The notes: generated by a model from the letters alone, not told the origin. DNA of 64,000 nt from Aldehydirespirator sp965219165 (GCA_965219165.1 CBDCMW010000002.1:1736001-1800000), one strand, 5' to 3'. Positions 44,581-53,935 are shown, counted from the stretch's first letter. Made by a program: numbers and translations.

Positions 44581-46509
44581 CTAGTGGATGCCGCGGGTGG
44601 CTCCGCCACCGGGCGCGCCCACCCGCCTCAGGACTTCGGCCACCACCGCGGACGAGGCGGTCTCGATGTCGGTCGCCTCGGTGCGGATGTGCAGCTCGGC
44701 CTCGACGGGCGCCTCGTAGGGGGCGGACACGCCGGTCAGGTCGGCGATGACCCCGGCGCGGGCCTTGGCGTACAGGCCCTTGGGGTCGCGCTGCTCGCAC
44801 ACCGCCAGCGGCGCGTCCACGAACACCTCCATGAAGGCCCCAGCGGGGTGCAGGTTCCGCACCCGGTCCCGGTCCTGGCGGTAGGGCGAGATGAACGCGG
44901 CCAGCACCACCGCGCCGGACCGGTGCAGCAGCGCGGCCACCTCGCCGGCCCGGCGGATGTTCTCGGCCCGGTCCGCGGGCGAGAATCCCAGGTCGGCATT
45001 GAGGCCGAATCGCAGGTTGTCGCCGTCGAGCACGCAGGCCAGGACCCCGGCCGCGGTCAACTCGGCTTCGGCCGCTCTGGCCAGAGTCGACTTGCCCGAG
45101 CCCGGCAGGCCGGTGAACCACACCGTCAGGGCGCGGTGGCCGAGCAGCTCCGCCCTCGTGTGGGGAGACACCCGGCCCGCGCTCGGAACGATGTTGGAGG
45201 CGCGTGTGGCCGCGTGGATCATTCCCGCGGCCACCGTGGCGTTGTCGACAGGATCGATGAGGATGAGAGATCCCGTGATCCGGTTCTGCTCGTAGGGGTC
45301 GAACATGAGTTCCGCGTCAGTGCGCAGCGTCACCCGGGCGATGTCGTTGAGCCTCATGGTGGGGGCGGGCGCCGACTCGAGGGAGTGGACGTCGACAAGG
45401 CCGGTCACCTCGGTCACCCGGCAGCGCACGCTCTGGCCCCCCTGCAGCAGCAGGTAGTCCCGGCCCGCCGCAAGTTGGACCGGCGACATCCACACCAGCG
45501 TCGCCGTCATCTCACGGGCCCGCTCCGGCGGCCGGTCGAGGCTGGCGATGATGTCGCCGCGGCCGATGTCGATCGGATCGGCCGTTGTGACGGTCACGGC
45601 CCGCCCCGGCCCGGCCGCGTCGAGATCGCCGTCGAAGGTGACGATCCGCTCGACGGTGGTGATCAGGCCCGACGGCTCGACGCGCACCTCGTCGCCGGGC
45701 CTGAGCGTTCCCGAGCAGATGGTCCCCGCGAATCCTCGGAACCGGTGGTCGGGCCGGATGACCATCTGCACCGGCATCCTCAGCGCGGCGCGGTCGGGAG
45801 GACCGGGTCCGGCCGCCGCGCCCGCTGCGAGATCGACATCGACCTGCTCCAGGTGCTCCATGAGGCAGGGGCCGCCGTACCACGGCATGTTCGGACCGCG
45901 CTCGACGACGCAGTCGCCGCGCAGGGCCGACATCGGGATGCACGCCGGGTTCTGCAGCCCGAGCGCCCTCGACAGCTCGGAGGCCTCGGCCGCGATCGAG
46001 CGGAAGCGATCCTCGTCGTAGCCGACGAGGTCCATCTTGTTGACCGCCACCACCACCGACGAGATGCCGAGCAGGCTCACGATCAAGCTGTGGCGACGGG
46101 TCTGGGCGGCCACGCCCCGGGCTGCGTCCACGAGGACCACAGCCAGATCCGCGTTGGAGGCGCCCGTCACCATGTTGCGGGTGTACTGCTCGTGGCCGGG
46201 CGCGTCAGCGATGATGAAGCTTCGCCGCGGCGTCGAGAAGTAGAGGTGGGCGACGTCGATGGTGATTCCCTGCTCCCGCTCCGCCTTGAGGCCGTCGGCC
46301 AGCAGGGCCAGGTCGACCTGCCCTCCGGCGTGCCCGGAGGTGGCCGAGTCCTTGCGCACTGCGGCCAGATGGTCGTCGTAGAGGAGGTTCGAGTCGTGAA
46401 GGAGCCGCCCAATGAGCGTCGACTTGCCGTCATCCACCGAGCCGCACGTGAGCAGGCGCAGGAGGTCGCGCTGAGGCCTGCCGGCGGGCACAGCCTGCGC
46501 CGGGTCCAT
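44581..46509 (-). CDS. cysNC: Sulfate adenylyltransferase large subunit fused to APS kinase
   Basis: 642 aa. CysN GTPase: LLTCGSVDDGKSTLIGRLLH, DAPGHEQYTRNMVTGASNAD and NKMDLV. CysC from about residue 450: VWFTGLPGSGKSTLARAAEA, LDGDNLRFGLNADLGFS and FISPYRQDRDRVR. Together with CysD it makes APS from sulfate and ATP, then PAPS. ATG 46509 shares one base with the cysD stop (TGATG). The open frame continues upstream through cysD in another frame without CysN sequence. Confidence 0.95.
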   Translation of the reverse strand: MDPAQAVPAGRPQRDLLRLLTCGSVDDGKSTLIGRLLHDSNLLYDDHLAAVRKDSATSGHAGGQVDLALLADGLKAEREQGITIDVAHLYFSTPRRSFIIADAPGHEQYTRNMVTGASNADLAVVLVDAARGVAAQTRRHSLIVSLLGISSVVVAVNKMDLVGYDEDRFRSIAAEASELSRALGLQNPACIPMSALRGDCVVERGPNMPWYGGPCLMEHLEQVDVDLAAGAAAGPGPPDRAALRMPVQMVIRPDHRFRGFAGTICSGTLRPGDEVRVEPSGLITTVERIVTFDGDLDAAGPGRAVTVTTADPIDIGRGDIIASLDRPPERAREMTATLVWMSPVQLAAGRDYLLLQGGQSVRCRVTEVTGLVDVHSLESAPAPTMRLNDIARVTLRTDAELMFDPYEQNRITGSLILIDPVDNATVAAGMIHAATRASNIVPSAGRVSPHTRAELLGHRALTVWFTGLPGSGKSTLARAAEAELTAAGVLACVLDGDNLRFGLNADLGFSPADRAENIRRAGEVAALLHRSGAVVLAAFISPYRQDRDRVRNLHPAGAFMEVFVDAPLAVCEQRDPKGLYAKARAGVIADLTGVSAPYEAPVEAELHIRTEATDIETASSAVVAEVLRRVGAPGGGATRGIH

Positions 46510-47408
46510 CAGAAGTAGCCCTCCCGCTTCTTCTCCTCCATGGAGCCCGACTGGTCGTGGTCGATCACCCGGCCCTCCCGCTCGGACCGGGTGACTGCGG
46601 CCGTCTCCGCGATCACCTCCGCAACCGTGGCGGCCGTCGAGGAGACGGCCCCGGTGAGCGGATAGCACCCGAGAGTGCGGAAGCGCACCGATCGCATTTC
46701 GGGGCGTTCGCCCGCCTCGAAGCGGAACCGGTCGTCGTCCACCATCAACAGGATGCCGTCGCGTTCCACCACGGGCCTGTGCGCCGCGAAGTACAGCGGC
46801 ACGACCTCTATGCCGCTGGCCGCGATGTAGTGCCACACGTCGAGCTCGGTCCAGTTGCTCAGGGGGAACACCCGGATGCTCTCGCCGGCGCCGATCCGGC
46901 CGTTGTAGTGGTTCCACAGCTCGGGGCGCTGGTTGCGCGGGTCCCAGCGGTGGAGCCGGTCCCGGAAGCTGAAGATCCGCTCCTTGGCCCGGGAGCGCTC
47001 CTCGTCGCGCCGCGCCCCGCCGAAGGCGGCGTCGTGGTGCCCCGCGTCGAGGGCCTGCTTGAGGGCCTGGGTCTTCATCACGTCGGTGTAGTGCTGCGAG
47101 GTGTCGTCGAACGGGTTGATCTGTGCCGCGAGCCCCTCGGGATTGGTGTGCACCACCAGGTCGAAGTCGATCTCGTCGGCCATCCGGTCGCGGAAGGCGA
47201 TCATCTCTGAGAACTTCCAGGTGGTGTCCACGTGCAGCACCGGGAAGGGGATCGGAGCGGGATGGAACGCCTTGCGGGCCAAGTGCAGCAGCACCGAACT
47301 GTCCTTGCCGATCGAGTAGAGCATCACCGGGTTCCGGAACTGCGCCCCGACCTCGCGGATGATGTGGATGCTCTCGTCCTCGAGCCGCTGCAGCCGGTCC
47401 TGCTCCAT
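46509..47408 (-). CDS. cysD: Sulfate adenylyltransferase small subunit
   Basis: 299 aa. ATP pyrophosphatase fold: VMLYSIGKDSSVLLHLARKA (PP-loop), FPVLHVDTTWKFSEMI, GGARRDEERSRAKERIFSF and the C-terminal RFRTLGCYPLTGAV, all typical of CysD. Forms the ATP-sulfurylase complex with CysN. ATG 47408 (MEQDRLQRLEDES) is chosen since family members begin here; it lies 13 bp after the tal stop. No strong Shine-Dalgarno element is seen, so coupling to tal is likely. Confidence 0.95.
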   Translation of the reverse strand: MEQDRLQRLEDESIHIIREVGAQFRNPVMLYSIGKDSSVLLHLARKAFHPAPIPFPVLHVDTTWKFSEMIAFRDRMADEIDFDLVVHTNPEGLAAQINPFDDTSQHYTDVMKTQALKQALDAGHHDAAFGGARRDEERSRAKERIFSFRDRLHRWDPRNQRPELWNHYNGRIGAGESIRVFPLSNWTELDVWHYIAASGIEVVPLYFAAHRPVVERDGILLMVDDDRFRFEAGERPEMRSVRFRTLGCYPLTGAVSSTAATVAEVIAETAAVTRSEREGRVIDHDQSGSMEEKKREGYF

Positions 47409-47421
47409 GAGCGACGACGGG

Positions 47422-48540
47422 CTATCGGCGGCCGGAGGCCGTGTGGAGCTCGTCGGCCTTCTCACCGAGCACACCGATCAGCTCGTCGAAGCTCTTGGAG
47501 AAGGCGGCGACACCCTCGTCCTCGAGCTGGGCGGTGACCGCCTCCAGGTCCACGCCCACGGCTGCGATCCGGTCGAGCACCTCCGCGGCCTCGTCGGCGG
47601 ACGCCGCGAGCGTGGACTCGACTGTGCCGTGGTGCTCGAACGCCTCCAGCGTGGCGTCGGGGAGCGTGTTGACCGTTCCGGGACCGATCAGCTCGTCGAC
47701 GTAGAGCGTGTCGGCGTATTCGGGGTTCTTGGTGGAGGTGCTCGCCCACAGCAGCCGCTGGGGCCGGGCCCCGCGGGCGGCCAGCGCTCGCCAGCGCGGC
47801 TCGGAGCAGAGCCTCTGGAAGTGCGCGTAGGCGATCTTGGCGTTGGCGATGGCCGCCTTGCCCCTGAGCTGCAGAGCCTCGAAGGTGCCGATCGCGGTGA
47901 GGCGCCTGTCCATCTCGGTGTCGATCCTCGACACGAAGAAGGACGCCACGCTCGACACCTTCGACAGGTCGCCGGCGTTCTGCTCGAGCCCGGACATGTA
48001 GGCATCAACGACCTCCAGGTAGCGCTCAACACTGAAGATCAAGGTGACGTTGATGCTGCGCCCCTCTGCGATCATCTGGGAGATGGGCACCAGCCCCTCG
48101 GCCGTTCCCGGGATCTTGACGTAGAGGTTCGGCAGCGCGAGCTGCTCGTGCAGACGCCGGGCTGCGTCGGCGGTGGCGGCACTGTCGCGGGCCAGGTCGG
48201 GGGCCACCTCCACCGACACGAAGCCGTCGAGCCCGTCGGACTCGTCGTAGACGCCTCGCAGGACCGCGGCCGCGGCCGAGATGTCGGACGTCACCAGGCG
48301 CCAGTAGGACGACTCGACGTCGAGCCCGGCATCGATGGCGGCACGGAACTCGTCGTCGTAGTCGGCGCCCGACGCGATGGCCTTCTGGAATATCGACGGG
48401 TTCGAGGTCAAGCCGCGCACGCCTCGCTCAACCCATCTCTCCAAGTCGCCGCCGGTGATCCAGCCCCTGCGGATGTTGTCCAACCAAGGGCTCTGGCCGC
48501 AGCGCCCGTAGAGCTCGTGCAGTCTGGTGGTCGCGGTCAT
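47422..48540 (-). CDS. tal: Transaldolase
   Basis: 372 aa, the longer actinobacterial type. Non-oxidative pentose phosphate enzyme moving a dihydroxyacetone unit. RGVRGLTSNPSIFQKAIA near residue 42 and the Schiff-base lysine in LPNLYVKIPGTAEGL near residue 140 are visible, with GRSINVTLIFSVERY following. Sits between tkt and cysD on the same strand; the 22-bp gap to tkt indicates an operon. Confidence 0.95.
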   Translation of the reverse strand: MTATTRLHELYGRCGQSPWLDNIRRGWITGGDLERWVERGVRGLTSNPSIFQKAIASGADYDDEFRAAIDAGLDVESSYWRLVTSDISAAAAVLRGVYDESDGLDGFVSVEVAPDLARDSAATADAARRLHEQLALPNLYVKIPGTAEGLVPISQMIAEGRSINVTLIFSVERYLEVVDAYMSGLEQNAGDLSKVSSVASFFVSRIDTEMDRRLTAIGTFEALQLRGKAAIANAKIAYAHFQRLCSEPRWRALAARGARPQRLLWASTSTKNPEYADTLYVDELIGPGTVNTLPDATLEAFEHHGTVESTLAASADEAAEVLDRIAAVGVDLEAVTAQLEDEGVAAFSKSFDELIGVLGEKADELHTASGRR

Positions 48541-48562
48541 CTCAACCTAGTCCTCCTCTGTT

Positions 48563-50551
48563 TCACAGCGCGGCCCGCGGCAGTGCGCCGGCCAGCAGGG
48601 CCCGGGCCCTGTCGGCCACGTTGGAGGCCGAGATCCCGAGTTTCTCCATCACCATCGCGCCCGGCGCCGACGCGCCGAAGCGGTCGATGCCCACGGCGTC
48701 ATCGGTCCAGCGACTCCAACCCATGGTGCTGCCCGCCTCCACCGACAGCGACGGCAGGTCGGGCCGCAGCACGCGGGCCTGCTCGGCGTACGGCTGTGCG
48801 TCGAACAGCTCCCACGACGGCAGCGACACCACACGGGCCGCGACTCCGTCTGCGGCGAGGAGAGCCGCAGCGTCGCAGCACACCGATACCTCGCTGCCGG
48901 TGCCAACCAGCGTCAGGCTCGGTTCGTCGGGCTCGCGCAGCGCGTAGCCCCCTGTCGCGACGGCCTCGGCCCGGGTTCCCTCGAGCACGGGCACCCCTTG
49001 ACGGGTGAGGATGAGCGCGGTCGGACCCTCGGACTCCACCGCCACCCGCCATGCTCCAACTGTCTCGGTGGCGTCCGCGGGCCGGATCACCCTGAGGTCC
49101 GGTATGGCCCGCAGCGAGGCCAGGTGCTCCACCGGCTGGTGGGTGGGGCCGTCCTCACCCAGGCCCACGGAGTCGTGGCTCCACACGAAGATGACCTTGG
49201 CTTCCGACAGCGCAGCGAGCCGCACCGCGGGCCGCATGTAGTCGGCGAACACGAGGAACGTGCCCACCACGGGGATGGCTCCGCCGTGCAGGGCCATGCC
49301 GTTGGCGATCGCGCCCATGGCGTGCTCGCGCACCCCGAAATAGATCTGGCGACCTCCAGGGCGGCGGGCTGAGAACACCCCGGCATCGGCCATGACCGTC
49401 CCCGTGTTGCCGGTGAGGTCGGCACCGCCGCCGCTCAGTCCGGGAACCACCGGCAGCAGGGCCTGCAGGGTGGCGCTGGAAGCCTTGCGGGTGGCGACCG
49501 ACTGGCCTGGCTCCCACGACGGCATAGCGTCGGTCCAGCCGGGGCGGCCCGTCGCGGCCAGGCAGGCCTCCAGGCCGTCGCGATCGCCGTCGAAGGCCGC
49601 GGCGCGGGCCTCCCAGGCGAAGCGCTCGCCTTGGCCTGCGGTCCCTGCGTCGCGGTAGTAGTCGAGCACCTCGGCTGGCACATGGAACGACTCGGTGGCC
49701 GGCAGTCCCATCAGGGCTTTGGTCGCCGCGATCTCCGCGTCGAAGATGGCGTAGCCGTGCGCGGCGGGCGTTCCCGATGCTTGGGGAGCGGGCGCGGCGA
49801 TGACCGAGCGCAGGATGAGCAGGGATGGGCGATCCTCCACTGCCGCGGCGCGGCGCAGTCCGGCTTCGAGCGCGTCCAGGTCCTCGGCTGCCTCGCCGAG
49901 TTCGGTGACGTGCCACCCGTAGGCGCGGAAGCGGGCCCCGGCGTCGTCGGAGAGGGCAAGGTCGGTGCCGCCGTCGATCGTGACCTCGTTGTCGTCGTAG
50001 ACCACCACCAGCCGGCCCAGGCCCAGATGTCCGGCCAGAGAAGCCGCCTCGTGGCTGATGCCCTCGGACAGGTCGCCATCGCCGGCGATCACGAAGATGC
50101 GGTGGTCGCAGATGCCGGCGCCGAATCGGGCTCGCATCTGGCTCTCCGCGACGGCCATCCCCACCGCGTTGGCGATGCCCTGGCCGAGCGGACCGGTCGT
50201 CACCTCCACCCCAGCGGTGCATCCGACCTCGGGATGACCCGGCGTGGGCGACCCCCACTGCCGGAAGTTCTGCAAGTCGCCGAGGGTGAGGCCGTGGCCG
50301 GTCAGGTACAGCATGGCGTACTGCAGGATCGAGGCGTGCCCCGCGGAGAGGACGAAGCGATCCCGGTCGGGCCAGTCCGGCCGCGGGGCGTCGTAGCGCA
50401 TGATCCGGGTCCACAGCACGTGGGCCAGCGGAGCCAGGGCCATGGCGGTGCCCTGATGGCCCGAGCGCGCCGCGTGGGGAGCGTCCATGGCCAGAGCCTT
50501 GATCACGCTTATCCCGAGCCTCTCGACAGCAGTCACCGCCCCTCCGGTCAT
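48563..50551 (-). CDS. tkt: Transketolase
   Basis: 662 aa thiamine-diphosphate enzyme of the pentose phosphate pathway. ARSGHQGTAMALAPLAHVLW and RFVLSAGHASILQYAMLYL near the start; the ThDP motif GDGDLSEGISHEA with VYDDNEVTIDG; the Pyr domain YFGVREHAMGAIANGMALHG and SHDSVGLGEDGPTHQPVEHL. ATG 50551 (MTGGAVTAVERLGISVIKAL) is used; a GTG at 50536 is an alternative with GGAGG close by. First gene of tkt-tal-cysD-cysNC-fbiC. Its upstream region carries a duplicated 47-bp segment. Confidence 0.94.
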   Translation of the reverse strand: MTGGAVTAVERLGISVIKALAMDAPHAARSGHQGTAMALAPLAHVLWTRIMRYDAPRPDWPDRDRFVLSAGHASILQYAMLYLTGHGLTLGDLQNFRQWGSPTPGHPEVGCTAGVEVTTGPLGQGIANAVGMAVAESQMRARFGAGICDHRIFVIAGDGDLSEGISHEAASLAGHLGLGRLVVVYDDNEVTIDGGTDLALSDDAGARFRAYGWHVTELGEAAEDLDALEAGLRRAAAVEDRPSLLILRSVIAAPAPQASGTPAAHGYAIFDAEIAATKALMGLPATESFHVPAEVLDYYRDAGTAGQGERFAWEARAAAFDGDRDGLEACLAATGRPGWTDAMPSWEPGQSVATRKASSATLQALLPVVPGLSGGGADLTGNTGTVMADAGVFSARRPGGRQIYFGVREHAMGAIANGMALHGGAIPVVGTFLVFADYMRPAVRLAALSEAKVIFVWSHDSVGLGEDGPTHQPVEHLASLRAIPDLRVIRPADATETVGAWRVAVESEGPTALILTRQGVPVLEGTRAEAVATGGYALREPDEPSLTLVGTGSEVSVCCDAAALLAADGVAARVVSLPSWELFDAQPYAEQARVLRPDLPSLSVEAGSTMGWSRWTDDAVGIDRFGASAPGAMVMEKLGISASNVADRARALLAGALPRAAL

Positions 50552-50570
50552 GCGCTCAGCGGACACTCGC

Positions 50571-50669
50571 GGCTCACCATAGCGATTGCCGCGGACCGGT
50601 AGGGGGAGCAACCTGCCACTGGCGGCTCACCATAGCGATTGCTGCGGACCGGTAGGGGAGCAACCTGCC
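50571..50669. repeat. Duplicated ~47-bp segment upstream of tkt
   Basis: The segment from GGCTCACCATAGCGATTGC to AGCAACCTGCC occurs at 50571-50617 and 50624-50669, differing by one substitution and one G in a homopolymer. It lies between tkt and the next minus-strand gene, in the likely tkt promoter and leader. Confidence 0.9.
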
Positions 50670-50688
50670 GAGCGGCCGGCCCCCCTCC

Positions 50689-51075
50689 TCATTCCGGTGG
50701 AGGCAGCAGGGTGTAGGGCACGACGATCACCGGTCCGGCGTCGATCCGAGCCCGGGCCTCGACCGTGCCGTAGTCGGTGAACTCGAGCTCGGCCCGGACC
50801 AGCCGGTAGTTGAACTTCCCCGGCTCCACCTGCAAGGGCTGCACGTTGCGGGCGATCCGCTCGTCGCCCCGGAAGTACGAGACCTCCAGCGCGCCGGTGC
50901 CCGGCTCGTCGGGCGCGCAGCGCACGATCACGACCAGATGCGGAGCCCACACCAGCGGCACCTCCTGGGGAGCGGCCGCCGAGAACTGCACTCCGGTCAG
51001 ATCGATGTGGGTGGAGGGCCCCGGCACCTGGCGGAGCTGGATGTCCTCAATGAACAAGGCGGCCACGATGTCCAT
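50689..51075 (-). CDS. Conserved hypothetical protein, beta-rich
   Basis: 128 aa, no named family recognised with certainty. The sequence alternates short strands (IVAALFIEDIQLRQVPGPST, LTGVQFSAAAPQEVPLVWAP, NVQPLQVEPGKFNYRLVRAE), like small beta-barrel proteins of actinobacteria related to phage-type or C2-like folds. No signal peptide. ATG 51075 with GAGGAG 7 nt upstream is taken as start. A 48-bp in-frame duplication supplies a second GAGGAG-ATG at 51123, which would add 16 residues. Confidence 0.65.
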   Translation of the reverse strand: MDIVAALFIEDIQLRQVPGPSTHIDLTGVQFSAAAPQEVPLVWAPHLVVIVRCAPDEPGTGALEVSYFRGDERIARNVQPLQVEPGKFNYRLVRAELEFTDYGTVEARARIDAGPVIVVPYTLLPPPE

Positions 51076-51147
51076 GCTCGGCTCCTCTCGCGCGGGCGTC
51101 GATCCAGGTTTCGAGACGCCCATGCTCGGCTCCTCCGCGCTGGCGTC
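51073..51147. repeat. 48-bp-spaced duplication of a Shine-Dalgarno/start region
   Basis: CATGCTCGGCTCCTC occurs at 51073 and 51121, followed in both by a CGCGC-GGCGTC tail. On the minus strand each copy is GAGGAG-x7-ATG. The 48-bp offset keeps frame. Confidence 0.9.
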
Positions 51148-51185
51148 TCGAACGAGGTCCCCCGACGCTACCGACACACCGAAGC

Positions 51186-51254
51186 GGCGGGACGGTCCGG
51201 TCCCTTCGGGCTCGATGAGAGGCGGGACGGTCCGGTCCCGTCGGGCTCGGTGAG
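51186..51254. repeat. 35-bp tandem duplication before the PBP4-like gene
   Basis: GGCGGGACGGTCCGGTCCC followed by TTCGGGCTC or GTCGGGCTC and GATGAG or GGTGAG is present twice, at 51186 and 51221. It fills the intergenic region between the divergent hypothetical gene and the PBP4-like gene, where both promoters must lie. Confidence 0.85.
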
Positions 51255-51263
51255 CGGCGTACG

Positions 51264-52895
51264 ATGGCGAGGATGCGTCGAATCCTCGTGTTGATCCTGC
51301 TGGCCGCGCTGGCGACCGCCGCGGTCGGGTCGTACGTCCAGGCGCGGCGCATCAACGCCGACTCCGATCCGGGCTGGGCCGTCGACGCCGGTTCTCCCCA
51401 GATGGTGGTGGCCACGCCACTGCTGAGCGTCCGCCGCACGCCGTCATGGCTGTCGGCTCCCGTCACCGAGGCCCGCCTCTTCGAGCAACTCTCCCGGGTG
51501 GCGGCGCTGCCGAGCGCTCCGCCGCAGACCTGTCTGGCCGCCTACCGCAACGGCGAGCCGATCATGAGCGAGCAGGCCGACGCGCCGCTGGTGCCGTCGT
51601 CGCTGATGATGATCGTCACCGCGGCCGCGATCCTCGAGACGGCGGGGCCCGCCGCCACTTTCACGACCGAGGTCTTCGTGCGAGCCGACGACCTGAGAGC
51701 CGCGGCCGACGGCGTGCTCACCGGCGGCGTCTACTTGGTGGGACGGGGCGACCCGGTGCTGTCGACCCTGTCCTACATACGGCGCTTCCCCGAGCCCATC
51801 GCCTACACCGACTTCACGGATCTTGCCGTCCAGGCCGCGACGAGCCTGCGGGATCGGGGCATCACCGCGGTCGAGGGAAGCGTGGTGGCCGACGAGTCGC
51901 GGTTCCCCGAGGCGGAGCGGGACTACTCCGGCCAGATCGTCCAGCCCGGCAACCAGCCCATCTGGAAGCAGTCCTACGTCAACAGCAACCAGGTCGGTCC
52001 TCTCTCCGCGCTTCTGCTAAATGACGGCTACGTGTCGTTCCCTGCGTCGGCGGACTATGCCAGCCGGCGCCAGAACGTCCGGGCCACTGACCCCGCCCTG
52101 CATGCGGCCCAGGTGTTGGACGGATTGATCGAGGCGCGCGGCGTCGGTGTGTCGGCGCCGGCCATCAAGGGCACGTCGCCGCCGCTGTCGGAGCTTCACT
52201 CCCTGGGCAGCGTCGAGTCGCCCCCGATGGCGGAGATAGTGGCTCGGATGCTGAGTTACTCCGACAACACCACCGCCGAGATGCTCCTCAAGGACATCGG
52301 CCGACGATTCTCAGGCTCAGCACGCGCCGACGCGGTCGTGGACGTGCACGCTGTGCTGGAGGAGCGACTGCTCGACGTACCCACCGCGGGGATAGTCATT
52401 AGCGACGGCTCGGGCCTGTCGCTCCACAACCGGCTGACCTGCGACCTGACAGCCAGACTGCTGCTGCAGGCCGGCCCCGACTCGCCCCTGGTGAGGGGTC
52501 TGGCCGTCGTGGGGGAGAGCGGCACCCTCCGCGACTGCGACGCCGACCCGCAGTCCTCCGCCGAGGCCGTGGCCGGAACCGCCGAGGAGGCCGGCACCCT
52601 CGCAGGGGGTGTGGCGACCAGCCCGGTGTGGGCCAAGAGCGGGACTCTCAACGATGTGTCGGCCCTGGCGGGGGTGACCGTCGCCCGCAATGGCGATGTG
52701 CTCACGTTCGCGCTCATCTCCAACCGGGAGGGACTCATCTTCGATCTCGGCTTCTGCAACGACCTGCAGCGGGCCCTGATCGCGGCCGCGGCGGGCCATC
52801 CGTACGGGCCGTCCTCGGCCGACGCCGCGCTCCATCCGCGGCCCGCTATCGCGCCGGTCGTAGCCACGGGCCCTGACCCGGACGACGGCAGCTAG
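51264..52895 (+). CDS. PBP4-type (peptidase S13) protein lacking the SxxK lysine
   Basis: 543 aa. N-terminal signal anchor MARMRRILVLILLAALATAA; then an S13 D-Ala-D-Ala carboxypeptidase fold. SxN is intact as SYSDNTTAE near residue 332 and KTG as VWAKSGTLNDV near 456, but the SxxK box, expected as PASTMK, reads P111-S-S113-L-M-M116. ATG stands where the catalytic Lys AAG would be. Without that base the enzyme should be weak or inactive on peptidoglycan. Two cysteines pairs in the C-terminal part may form disulfides. The LON-domain gene follows at 15 bp. Confidence 0.85.
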   Translation: MARMRRILVLILLAALATAAVGSYVQARRINADSDPGWAVDAGSPQMVVATPLLSVRRTPSWLSAPVTEARLFEQLSRVAALPSAPPQTCLAAYRNGEPIMSEQADAPLVPSSLMMIVTAAAILETAGPAATFTTEVFVRADDLRAAADGVLTGGVYLVGRGDPVLSTLSYIRRFPEPIAYTDFTDLAVQAATSLRDRGITAVEGSVVADESRFPEAERDYSGQIVQPGNQPIWKQSYVNSNQVGPLSALLLNDGYVSFPASADYASRRQNVRATDPALHAAQVLDGLIEARGVGVSAPAIKGTSPPLSELHSLGSVESPPMAEIVARMLSYSDNTTAEMLLKDIGRRFSGSARADAVVDVHAVLEERLLDVPTAGIVISDGSGLSLHNRLTCDLTARLLLQAGPDSPLVRGLAVVGESGTLRDCDADPQSSAEAVAGTAEEAGTLAGGVATSPVWAKSGTLNDVSALAGVTVARNGDVLTFALISNREGLIFDLGFCNDLQRALIAAAAGHPYGPSSADAALHPRPAIAPVVATGPDPDDGS

Positions 52896-52910
52896 GCGGC
52901 GGTGGTCTAG

Positions 52911-53567
52911 ATGGCCACGCCGATGTTCCCGCTCCAGTCGGTCCTGCTGCCCGGATCGCCGCTGCCGCTCCATGTCTTCGAGCCGCGCTATCGGACCATG
53001 CTCGACATCGTCATCTCTGGCGACCAGGAGATGGGGGTGGCGCTCATCGAGCGGGGGCGAGAGGTCGGGGGCGGCGATGTGCGGTGCGATGTGGCGACGA
53101 TGGCCCGCATCGTCAAGGCACAGCGGTCGGCCGACAGCAGGCTGCTGGTGATGGCGCTGGGAGTCCGGCGCATCCGGGTGCTGCGATGGCTGCCTGACGA
53201 TCCGTATCCCTGCGCTGAGACCGAGGACTGGCCCGACGAGCCTGACGAGCCCGACGACGGATCGTCGGAAGCCACTGAGCTGACGCGGGAGCTGGCCGGG
53301 CTCGTCTCGGAGGCCCGCAGCCTGGCCAGCCGCCTCCAGTTCGGGCCTGAACCGCAGCCTGCGGCCGCGAGGCCCGCTCCCGTCGATCTCGGTGGCGATC
53401 CCGGCCAGGCAGCCCACCTGGCCGCGGCGCTGGCTCCTCTGGGCCCGCTCGACCGCTACGAGGTGCTGCGCACCCCGGGCGCCAACCAGCGGCTCGCCGT
53501 TGCGCGCCGGGTTGTGATCGACGCCATCGAGCTGCTCCGGGCTCGGATCGACCTCGGCACCCGGTAG
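52911..53567 (+). CDS. LON N-terminal (substrate-binding) domain protein
   Basis: 218 aa. Starts TPMFPLQSVLLPGSPLPLHV and FEPRYRTMLDIVI, the standard LON_substr_bdg motif, without any AAA or protease domain. An acidic Pro/Asp segment (WPDEPDEPDD) splits it near residue 110. Such stand-alone proteins are common in actinobacteria; their role is unknown, perhaps substrate delivery. The TAG stop is the first base of a duplicated 21-bp element. Confidence 0.85.
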   Translation: MATPMFPLQSVLLPGSPLPLHVFEPRYRTMLDIVISGDQEMGVALIERGREVGGGDVRCDVATMARIVKAQRSADSRLLVMALGVRRIRVLRWLPDDPYPCAETEDWPDEPDEPDDGSSEATELTRELAGLVSEARSLASRLQFGPEPQPAAARPAPVDLGGDPGQAAHLAAALAPLGPLDRYEVLRTPGANQRLAVARRVVIDAIELLRARIDLGTR

Positions 53568-53623
53568 CGTGAGAGCCCACTAGGGCGCGAAGGCACGCTG
53601 GGGCGTGAGAGCCCACTGGGGCG
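53567..53623. repeat. 21-bp direct repeat spaced by 36 bp after the LON-domain gene
   Basis: GCGTGAGAGCCCACTAGGGCG at 53567 recurs at 53603 with one change (CTGGGGCG). A shorter echo CGCTGGGGCG stands between. It begins at the last base of the LON-domain stop and ends 13 bp before the next gene. Confidence 0.85.
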
Positions 53624-53635
53624 GAGGATCCGGGT

Positions 53636-53935
53636 TTGGCACGCAGGCAGGGCGTAGCAGAAGTCGTGGACTTGGTGAAGGCCTACGTGCGCCAGGAGCT
53701 GCTCGGTCCGCTGCAGGGCGCCGGGCGGTGGGTGTCGATGGGTCTCGCCGGGAGCGTCGCGCTCGTCGCGGGGGTGTTCCTGCTGCTGCTGTCGTTGCTG
53801 AGGGCTCTGCAGACCGAGACCGGCACCGCCTTCGACGGGAACCGGTCGTGGATTCCCTACCTGATCGCGGTTGCCGCGCTCCTAGCAGTGATCACGCTGC
53901 TGCTGCGCCAGGTCGGCAAGCGGGGCCTGAGGTGA
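53636..53935 (+). CDS. Actinobacterial holin-X/DUF1469-like membrane protein
   Basis: 99 aa. A short amphipathic start (VVDLVKAYVRQELLGPLQGA) precedes two membrane spans (GLAGSVALVAGVFLLLLSLL and YLIAVAALLAVITLLL), the pattern of the phage-holin-like family found widely in actinobacterial chromosomes. No phage genes are near, so lysis is unlikely. TTG 53636 is the start, with GGAGG 8 nt upstream. Its stop overlaps the next GTG as GTGA. Confidence 0.75.
   Translation: MARRQGVAEVVDLVKAYVRQELLGPLQGAGRWVSMGLAGSVALVAGVFLLLLSLLRALQTETGTAFDGNRSWIPYLIAVAALLAVITLLLRQVGKRGLR

Noticed and set aside
44584..46518. 644-codon plus-strand frame opposite cysNC
   Set aside because: Antisense shadow of CysN-CysC; no recognisable domain.
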